Shown here piece by piece: positions 5,164 through 10,277 of a DNA stretch of 10,277 nt (the first letter of the stretch is position 1; the number at the start of each line of letters is the position of its first letter). The DNA lies in assembly GCA_002179805.1 (NCBI GenBank), contig NAVB01002590.1, positions 1-10,277 of the forward strand, read 5' to 3'. The position numbers were made by a program, and so were the translations under genes. Source of the stretch: Acanthamoeba lenticulata. Lineage: Eukaryota; Discosea; Longamoebia; Acanthamoebidae. A model generated the notes under the pieces. That model was not told the origin of the DNA, did no database searches, and worked only from the letters and a program-made list of their open reading frames with translations.

Positions 5164-7661
5164 CTATGGGACAGTGAACAAGCCGTTGTGATACTCGATC
5201 TCGTTGTAAACGAAGAGGTCATTCATCCGTGCCGCTCCCTCGGTGAACGATGCACTGCTTGTGGGCAGGATCTCCTTCGGCGGCTGCCGGTTCATGCGCC
5301 GGAACAGGACGTAAGCCGCCCCGATCAGGGTCGACCCGCAGACGGCGGCTCCCACTGCGCCAGCAACAATGCCCACGGCGATGCCGACCGTAGCTCCAGA
5401 GCCCACATCGCTCGTCGCTGCCGTAGGGGATGGGCTGATGCTGACGGTCTCTGCCAGCTGGACTTACTCGCCGTGGGCGATGGCGACGAGCTTGGGGAAG
5501 ATGATGGGCTCGGCGAAGTAGACGGGCTGGCCGTCAGTGATGGCGACGGACTGATCGAGCTTGAGGGACTGGCTGTGTTTGACGGCGACGGGAAGGCGCT
5601 TGGAGAGTTGGATGGAGTGGACGAACTCGTGGGACTGGGCGAGCTTGATGGACTGGCGGTGGACGACGGCGACGGGCTGGGCGAGTTGGAGGGGCTCGCC
5701 GAGTTCGACGGACTGGACGAGACCGAGGGACTGGGCGAAACCGTTGGGCTCACGGTCGGCGAAGGGGTTAGTGAGATGCTTGGAGTCGAAGTCATGCTGG
5801 GCGAGGCCGAGGTCGACGGACTCTGGCTGGGAGCCGTGCTCGAGGTCGGCGTGATCGAAGGTGTGGGAGGCGTTGAAGGCGTGGTACTCAGGCTCGGACT
5901 CGGGCTTGCCGTCGAAGTGATCGATGGCGACGGCGATGCAGTGGGCGTGACCGACGCAGAAAGGCTCGGCGTGGCAGTTGGGCTGACCATAGGCGTGACG
6001 CTAGGGGTCGGGGTGGCCGTTGGCGTGACGCTGGGAGTCGGGCTGGCAGTCGGGCTGGGGACGATGGGCGCCTGCGAGGTCAACAAGAAGAGAGGCCGAA
6101 GGTCAAATGAGGTTTACGCATGACACAAACGTCGCACAGCACGTACGCCGTTAGAGCAGCACGTGGCATTGGTGATGACCTTTTCGTTGTTGGGGCCGCA
6201 CACGCAATACTGGCAGGCGCCTGCCGGGCCGGTCTCGCCCGTCGGACAAAAGTCGAAGCCGCACTCGGCAGGCCGGTTGGCGGGCGTGAGCAGGGCATTA
6301 AAGTACATGCGGCGCCCGTTGGCCAGCGACGTAGAGGCCGACGTCCACTCGTGGCCACTCATGTAGAACACGAGTCCGCCGGCGAGTTCGGACGTGATCT
6401 TGACAGCGGCCGAGATGGTCAGATTGAGGCCCTGGTATTTCGCCGCCGATGCGTTGTTGACGACATGGGCGTAGGCGTTGGTCTTCCACATGCTCGACTC
6501 TTGAGTCGAGCTCGAGGGCAACAAAACGTAAAAGTCGGTGATGATGCCGTCGTTGGCGCCGTCGATGTTGCCCAGGCACTGGGAGAAGGGCAGGTCCGGC
6601 TGAAGGTACTGCAGGTTGATGTTGTTGGTCGGCGACTGCTGGATGCCTCGGTTCGTCATGAACGAGCCGCCGTTGTTCTCGTAGCTTCGAGTGGCTGAAC
6701 ACAAGACGAAACACAACGTTGTTCGCGAGGGCTTCAGCTCTCGTCTGACGAGAAGCGCAAGGCGACATACAGGCGCACTGGCCGTAAAAGTTGCCGCCTG
6801 ACTGCACGTAGCTCTTGACGGCGATGATGTACACGGGTGCGCCAGTAGAGAACATGTAGTGCGGCTTGTGTGGAAATGCAACAACGAAGGCACGTGTCAG
6901 TGTACGACCGGAACAACGTCAAACGAACGGGTTAAGAAGGTCTCACCTCGGCAAAGGTCGAGTAGCATGTCGAGGCATTGAGCGACGAGATGAGGGACGA
7001 GGCTTGCGCCGCGGTGGCTATGGTGTAGTGGGTGCCCTCCACCAACCCGGCGTCGGCAAGCGGCCGAACAAGCGTTGATGCGTAGCCCGACAGGTCCGAC
7101 AAAAGCACCTTGGGCTGCGAGAGGAGAGTGTGGCGCACGTCGATGGTCGTGTTGGTGTCGAGAACGAACAGCGTGACATCCGTGTAGCCGTGGCTGGTGA
7201 TGGCGGCGGTGGCGGCGTAGCTCTTGTGTAAAACAAACGGGCCGGCCGAGAACGCGACCGACGAGGATGTTGCCGATGACCCGAAAGCGTGTCATTAGCT
7301 AGGACATAAAAGAACGAAGCGAAGGAAGAAAGTCCATCTCGCTTTACCTGATGCGCCATGGCGGTGAAGTCAATGGCGTCCTTGGCTTTGCCGGCCAAGA
7401 TCGACCAGTAGAGAGGCACGCGGGCGTAGAGCAGGTAAAAAGCCAGGCCATAGGCCCGGATATTGAACACATTGCTCTTGTACTGCTTGTAGTCCATCGG
7501 AATGACCAGCGAGCCAGCAGGCACGGTCTTGAGGTTGTGGATGGGTCGGGATATCTGGACAGCGTGGTCGTTGCCAGCGCCGCCTTGGCGGGCACAGTGC
7601 TGGATATCAACAGGAGCACGACTGCCAGGAGGAGCATGAAAGACGAGAGGTGGGACCACAT
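5164..7661 (-). CDS. Type I surface glycoprotein with mucin-like stalk, seven exons (model)
   Basis: Function unknown. My model joins minus-strand exons 7661-7596, 7554-7348, 7222-6947, 6864-6771, 6694-6147, 6071-5468 and 5417-5164, phases agreeing, for about 682 residues. The start is the ATG of MWSHLSSF, which directly precedes a hydrophobic signal core. Residues about 23-360 are an ectodomain with segments such as GSLVIPMDYKQY, LAGKAKDAIDFTAMA, GGNFYGQCASTRSYENNGG, QPDLPFSQC and GHEWTSAS...GRRMYFNALLTPANRP; from memory this order recalls an uncharacterised domain of secreted bacterial proteins. A segment with seven Cys follows (to 397), then a Ser/Thr/Pro stalk (398-598), a Gly-rich helix at about 609-637 ending in Arg-Arg, and a 45-residue tail with YNEI at 669-672. 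The likely site of action is the cell surface. Uncertain points: the first intron (41, 65 or 68 nt) and the 7223-7347 junction. Confidence 0.75.
5197..5208 (-). other. YNEI motif in cytosolic tail
   Basis: Codons 669-672 of the surface protein read Tyr-Asn-Glu-Ile, which fits the YxxPhi pattern bound by clathrin adaptors, about 30 residues inside the membrane on the cytosolic side. A second Tyr follows closely (EIEYHN). The motif is short and could occur by chance. Confidence 0.4.
5418..5467 (-). other. 50-nt intron between stalk and membrane helix
   Basis: Donor GTAAGT at 5467, the consensus form, and acceptor CTACGGCAG at 5418, phase 1, join ...SPSPTA to TTSDVGSGATVGI. The intron is short, but the strong donor and the frame switch from stalk to a clear transmembrane helix both require a junction here. 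A 17-nt alternative (CAG at 5451) would also keep frame but is too short for a normal intron. Confidence 0.65.
5468..6071 (-). repeat. Ser/Thr/Pro-rich stalk encoded by imperfect tandem repeats
   Basis: The whole sixth exon encodes about 201 residues built almost only from Ser, Pro and Thr in units such as SPSPS, TPSVTP and SPTAS. On the plus strand this shows as recurring GACGGGCTGG- and GTGGGCGTGAC-like blocks. Low-complexity stalks of this kind are commonly O-glycosylated and hold an ectodomain away from the membrane. Unit length is not constant, so the repeats are old or under weak constraint. The tract is a likely site of length variation. Confidence 0.85.
6072..6146 (-). other. Intron before the stalk exon (75 nt)
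   Basis: Donor GTACGT at 6146 and acceptor CCTCGCAG at 6072 after a T-rich stretch, phase 0, join NATCCSNG to APIVPSPTAS. Reading through gives a stop at 6114. The intron separates the Cys-rich segment from the stalk, so the stalk is one exon. Confidence 0.82.
6695..6770 (-). other. Ectodomain intron (76 nt)
   Basis: Donor GTATGT at 6770 and acceptor TTGTGTTCAG at 6695, phase 1, join GGNFYGQCA to STRSYENNGGSF. Both sites are strong. Confidence 0.9.
6865..6946 (-). other. Ectodomain intron (82 nt)
   Basis: Donor GTGAGA at 6946 and acceptor TTTCCACACAAG at 6865, phase 0, join CYSTFAE to PHYMFSTGAPVY. The intron contains an in-frame TAA soon after the donor. Confidence 0.88.
7223..7347 (-). 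other. Ectodomain intron, boundaries unresolved (125 nt in model)
   Basis: Donor GTAAAG at 7347 is clear. A CCTAG acceptor at 7299 would give a 49-nt intron but leads into a frame that never rejoins the later exon. Acceptor TTTTACACAAG at 7223 keeps phase 0 (TAMAHQ to SYAATAAITS) and resembles the ACACAAG acceptor at 6865, so it is used here. It discards a coding-looking stretch reading ...SVAFSAGPFVLHK. Confidence 0.5.
7555..7595 (-). other. First intron of surface protein (41 nt; donor uncertain)
   Basis: The signal-peptide frame must switch before ISRPIHNLKTVPAGS. Acceptor GTCCAG at 7555 is the natural one. Donor GTGCCC at 7595 keeps the full hydrophobic core but leaves only 41 nt. Donors at 7619 (65 nt) or 7622 (68 nt) also keep phase 0 but cut into the signal core. 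A single-base sequence error is another explanation. Confidence 0.4.
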
Positions 7662-7981
7662 GAAGGGACCTCTGCTGACTGATTGGCAGTGGTTGAGCGA
7701 TGAAAGAAGCTGGATAGCTGCTATTGTGATGTGTGAGTCGAGAAACAAGAATGGCTTGGTGCTTTGTTCAACTCGGCATCTCTTAGGAAGTCAAACGGCC
7801 CTGTGGAGCCCGGGACGAACCGGTTCCTGAGCAGTCGTAAGCCCTTGATCCTCCTGGTAATGGCTGCGGTCTGGTAAACGTTGTGCGCTTGTGGCTAGGA
7901 TCTGTTGATTCCAAACGCCTAGATGGAGCACACGGGACGGCATCAAGCCTAGCAGCTAGGCAGTACTTGTACTACTAGAGG

Positions 7982-8030
7982 TTTAGGGCGTGGGTTAGGG
8001 TTAAGGTTAGGTTAGCGTTAGGGTATGGGG
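7982..8030 (+). repeat. Degenerate TTAGGG telomere-like tract
   Basis: Exact TTAGGG units at 7983-7988, 7995-8000 and 8018-8023 are mixed with variants TTAAGG, TTAGG and TTAGCG, and end in TATGGGG. The tract is too short and too degenerate to be a functional chromosome end. It may be an interstitial telomeric relic or a telo-box-like promoter element. Confidence 0.75.
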
Positions 8031-8089
8031 TCGTTTGCAGTAGGGGCATGGGGTGGGAAGCTGTCAAAAACGGCTCGTTTTGATTGGGC

Positions 8090-8123
8090 TTCCGAACTTT
8101 CACTTGTCCAATTCCGAACATTC
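8090..8123 (+). promoter_or_regulatory. Direct repeat TTCCGAAC, 22-nt spacing
   Basis: TTCCGAACTTTC at 8090-8101 and TTCCGAACATTC at 8112-8123 differ at one base and start 22 bases apart, about two helical turns. This is a plausible paired factor site in the divergent promoter region. Confidence 0.35.
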
Positions 8124-8197
8124 GCAACAGGAGAGAGGAAAAGCCACAAGCCCGGCGCGATTGCACAGTGAAGCAGAAAGAACCTTTACACTAAAAA

Positions 8198-8211
8198 GCA
8201 CCTTAAGGTGC
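8198..8211. promoter_or_regulatory. 14-nt perfect palindrome GCACCTTAAGGTGC
   Basis: The sequence equals its own reverse complement with no loop, 260 bases upstream of the charged-protein start. It could bind a dimeric factor; no known site is claimed. Confidence 0.4.
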
Positions 8212-8471
8212 CTCAATTTTTCTACGTCGGCGAGAGCTCTTCAGAAGAGGCCACAAAGAAGAGCCTCTTGGCACTTGGTGCCGCGTAGCTATGGAGCACA
8301 TCCGGGACATAGTTGCCATATTTGCCCGAAATCCCTCGTCCTGTGATTGCTGTCGACGATCGAGAAGATTCTCTGGTGCCACCAACACAACACCGAGATA
8401 CAGGATAGCGCGTGTTTGTCGGCGCGAAAAAACACAAAGCGTCACGCACCCAAGAAGCAGAAGCAGGAAGC

Positions 8472-10250
8472 ATGTTGGCGACCGGGGCCCGCTTCAACGG
8501 GGCGATAAGCGCCAAGCGCTGGAAGAAGAGCCGCCACGAGCCCAACGGAATCATCCTCGTGCACGCGGCCGAAAGAACGAACGCGACAAACAAGAAAAAG
8601 AACGAAGACGAAGGCGAGGACAGTGACGGAGGCACGGAGTGGTGCGACGAGTCCTTCATGCTGTCGTCCTTCTCCGAGACCTCGGAGCTGTCGGACTCGG
8701 AGTGGTCTGAGTGGGAGGACCCGCTGTGGGTCGACGACCCGCAGCTCCTCCACAAAAACCAGCGCCGCCAGAAGAAGAAAAACGACACGGACCAGAGAAA
8801 AGCTGAAGATGGAGCCAAGAACGGAAGCAGCAGCGGGGACACGAGCGATGACGAGAGCGCGGAGTGGGAACAGGACGAAGTGGAGGAGGAAACGAAGCGG
8901 AACGAAGAACAACGACGACCAAGACAACCGAAACCTTCAAAAGACAAAAAGAAAACGAAAAAGAAGAGCGAAAGCGACGAAAGAACGAAAACGACACAGG
9001 CCAACGCCGAAGCAAAGCCCAAGAAAAAGAAGAAGAAGAGGGCCCACGAGGACAAGAAGACCAAGACAAAGACCGAGGGCGCCGGCTCCCCTCCCTCTCT
9101 GTCCTCCTCCAATTCGTCCTCCGTCGAGCTCAGCCCGCGGGCGCCCGAGGCACCGGCTCCGACTCCGACTCCGCTCTCGACCGAGGTGTCGCCTCGCAGC
9201 AGCGACAGCGATGGCGGCCTCCACCACCACAAGCGGATGAGCGTGATGCAGGCGCGCGAGGCCTGGGAGGCGCGCCTCTCGGTGTCCATGACCGCCGCCG
9301 CAGCGGCGGCACAGCCCTCGTCTGCTTCTGCTTCCTCCTCGTCGTCTTCCCCCTTGTCCTCCTCAGCATCTCTTTCCTCTTCGCCGCCGTTTATGTCGCA
9401 GAGCGACCGCACGGCCTTTATCAAGCGGCGCGACGCTGCCTCTCCATCGTCTCCTTCTTCTTCGTCGACTTCAACGTCGTCGTCGTCATCAAGCGCGGGC
9501 GGCGGCCTCTTCCGCCGGAGCCACGGCAGCGTCATCCTCCCGCCCCGAACTCCCAACGCCGCTGCGCAAGAGCGCTTCGCGACGGCGGAGGACGACGCCA
9601 AGCGGCGGACGTCGGTGCTGCTCCAGCTGCCGCCGGGCCTGATCTTGCCGCCGCCGTCCAAGTCGCAGAGCGTCCGCGAGCGGCCACGCGACCGCGAGCG
9701 CCGGCAGCGCGAGCGGAGGGAGAGGCGCGAGGCGGCAGCGGCCGCAGAAGCCGAAGCCAAGGCCGAGACGAAGGAGATGCGCGAGGCCAGGAAGAAGAAC
9801 AAGACCCGGTCGATGAACGTGATCGAGGAGCTGAAGCAGCGGCATGAGGTCATGACGACGGTGGTGAAGCTCCAGCGGGTCAAGAGCTGTGACGACGCGG
9901 ACGACGAGGCTTCGACTAGTGTCGTCGTCGCGGCCACCACAGCCGAGGCCGCGCGCGGCAGCCTGAGCGACGAGGACGAGAGCTTCCCGCCGCGCAAGTC
10001 GTCGTCGCGCTCGCACTCAGTCATCCTCAGGAGGCGCCAACGGCCGTTGAGCTCCGCGGTCACAACCTGCGGCGACGCGTCGGAGCTGGACGCGTTGGCC
10101 GCCGACGCCGAGCAGGGCAGTGCCGCCGAGCGGGCGGCCCGGCTGCAGCAGGTCTCGATGAGCGCGCGCGAGATGCCGCGCGAGAAGCGCGAGAAGAAGG
10201 GCTTCCTCAGCTTCCTCATGACGAGCCCTCGCCAAAGCACTTCCAAATAA
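8472..10250 (+). CDS. Intronless charged, low-complexity protein with repeated phosphosite-like motifs
   Basis: I do not recognise a family. The frame gives 592 residues from ATG 8472 (context GCATGTTGG) to TAA 10248-10250. An in-frame TAG at 8406-8408 lies upstream with no earlier ATG between, so 8472 is the first start unless an upstream exon exists. In order: a short basic N-terminus; an acidic, Trp-containing Ser-rich stretch (about 8610-8740) with SETSELSDSEWSEWED; a Lys/Glu-rich tract with likely nuclear-localisation clusters (about 8760-9075); Ser-, Pro- and Ala-runs (9090-9490); a basic, Arg/Glu/Ala-rich region with coiled-coil character (about 9680-9850); and a basic tail. Basic-x-x-Ser-Val type sites recur (KRMSV, RRTSVLLQL, RSHSVIL). 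It is probably mostly disordered and may be a nuclear or signalling scaffold (inference). No intron is seen, unlike its neighbours. An antisense frame is also open, which lowers strand certainty. Confidence 0.7.
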   Translation: MLATGARFNGAISAKRWKKSRHEPNGIILVHAAERTNATNKKKNEDEGEDSDGGTEWCDESFMLSSFSETSELSDSEWSEWEDPLWVDDPQLLHKNQRRQKKKNDTDQRKAEDGAKNGSSSGDTSDDESAEWEQDEVEEETKRNEEQRRPRQPKPSKDKKKTKKKSESDERTKTTQANAEAKPKKKKKKRAHEDKKTKTKTEGAGSPPSLSSSNSSSVELSPRAPEAPAPTPTPLSTEVSPRSSDSDGGLHHHKRMSVMQAREAWEARLSVSMTAAAAAAQPSSASASSSSSSPLSSSASLSSSPPFMSQSDRTAFIKRRDAASPSSPSSSSTSTSSSSSSAGGGLFRRSHGSVILPPRTPNAAAQERFATAEDDAKRRTSVLLQLPPGLILPPPSKSQSVRERPRDRERRQRERRERREAAAAAEAEAKAETKEMREARKKNKTRSMNVIEELKQRHEVMTTVVKLQRVKSCDDADDEASTSVVVAATTAEAARGSLSDEDESFPPRKSSSRSHSVILRRRQRPLSSAVTTCGDASELDALAADAEQGSAAERAARLQQVSMSAREMPREKREKKGFLSFLMTSPRQSTSK

Positions 10251-10277
10251 CAGTCAAAAAACAATTTGAAAAATAAT
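10251..10277 (+). other. AT-rich 3' flank of the charged-protein gene
   Basis: Directly after the stop codon the sequence becomes A-rich and ends in AAAAATAAT at the window edge, consistent with the start of a 3' untranslated region. The polyadenylation site is not within view. Confidence 0.5.

Larger units (their letters stand above)
7662..8471. promoter_or_regulatory. Divergent intergenic region
   Basis: About 800 bases separate the start of the minus-strand surface protein from the plus-strand charged protein, so both promoters should lie here. I find no convincing gene; the frames at 8053-8346 and 8291-8626 (plus) show no domain. It holds an inverted CCAAT box (TGATTGGC, 7680-7687) just upstream of the surface-protein ATG, telomere-like repeats (7982-8030), a spaced direct repeat (8090-8123) and a 14-nt palindrome (8198-8211). 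No TATA element stands out. A stop at 8406-8408 closes the plus-strand reading frame. Confidence 0.6.

Noticed and set aside
5188..6123. 311-codon plus-strand frame rich in Gly, Leu, Asp and Val
   Set aside because: It is the antisense of the Ser/Thr/Pro repeat stalk; its repetitive look is inherited from the stalk repeats, and the minus strand has splice-supported context.
7662..7748. Upstream in-frame ATG for the surface protein
   Set aside because: It would put about 29 polar residues before the signal core and spoil an otherwise normal signal peptide starting at 7661.
7790..7900. Possible tRNA-like B-box (GGTTCGTCCC on the minus strand near 7820)
   Set aside because: No matching A-box, acceptor stem or anticodon arm could be folded around it.
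8291..8626. 111-codon plus-strand frame beginning MEHIRDIVAIF
   Set aside because: It overlaps the charged-protein start in another frame and soon turns into Arg/Glu low-complexity shadow sequence; no donor site was found that would make it an upstream exon with confidence.
1..10277. CRISPR arrays, prokaryotic operons, complete transposases, rRNA
   Set aside because: I looked for regularly spaced repeats, Shine-Dalgarno-led gene chains, transposase motifs and rRNA-like conserved stretches and saw none; the spliced genes point to a eukaryote.

Overview
The window looks like nuclear DNA of a GC-rich, intron-bearing microbial eukaryote. Most of it is G+C-rich, the two minus-strand genes only read through if many short GT-AG introns are removed, and a membrane protein conserved across eukaryotes (PGAP1/Bst1) is recognisable. 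A free-living amoebozoan of the Acanthamoeba kind is my best guess; this is an inference from composition, intron style and gene style, not a match to a reference.

Layout: (1) 1 to about 1050 is a very AT-rich block with no convincing gene, a 19-nt direct repeat and a perfect hairpin; composition changes sharply near 1040-1060. (2) 5020 down to 1279, minus strand: a nine-exon gene for the GPI inositol-deacylase PGAP1/Bst1, about 1053 residues, with an N-terminal signal anchor, a GHSMG lipase domain, a long lumenal region and a multi-pass C-terminal membrane domain. (3) 7661 down to 5164, minus strand: a seven-exon (model) type I surface glycoprotein of about 682 residues, with a signal peptide, an unfamiliar ectodomain, a small Cys-rich segment, a Ser/Thr/Pro mucin-like stalk, one membrane helix and a short tail with a YNEI motif. 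(4) 7662-8471: a divergent intergenic region with degenerate TTAGGG telomere-like repeats, a spaced direct repeat and a 14-nt palindrome. (5) 8472-10250, plus strand: an intronless gene for a 592-residue, highly charged, mostly disordered protein with repeated basophilic-kinase-like sites.

The two minus-strand genes are in tandem with only 143 bases between them. A functional link is possible, since one acts in the secretory pathway and the other encodes a secretory-pathway cargo, but the surface protein has its own membrane helix and is not obviously GPI-anchored, so I do not claim a shared pathway. The most interesting observations are two introns whose retention would change membrane anchoring (3711-3779 and 5418-5467), the unusual ectodomain with an unresolved frame junction (7223-7347), the interstitial telomere-like tract, and the sharp AT-rich block at the left end. 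Exon boundaries are my own reading of frames and splice dinucleotides and have not been checked against transcripts.
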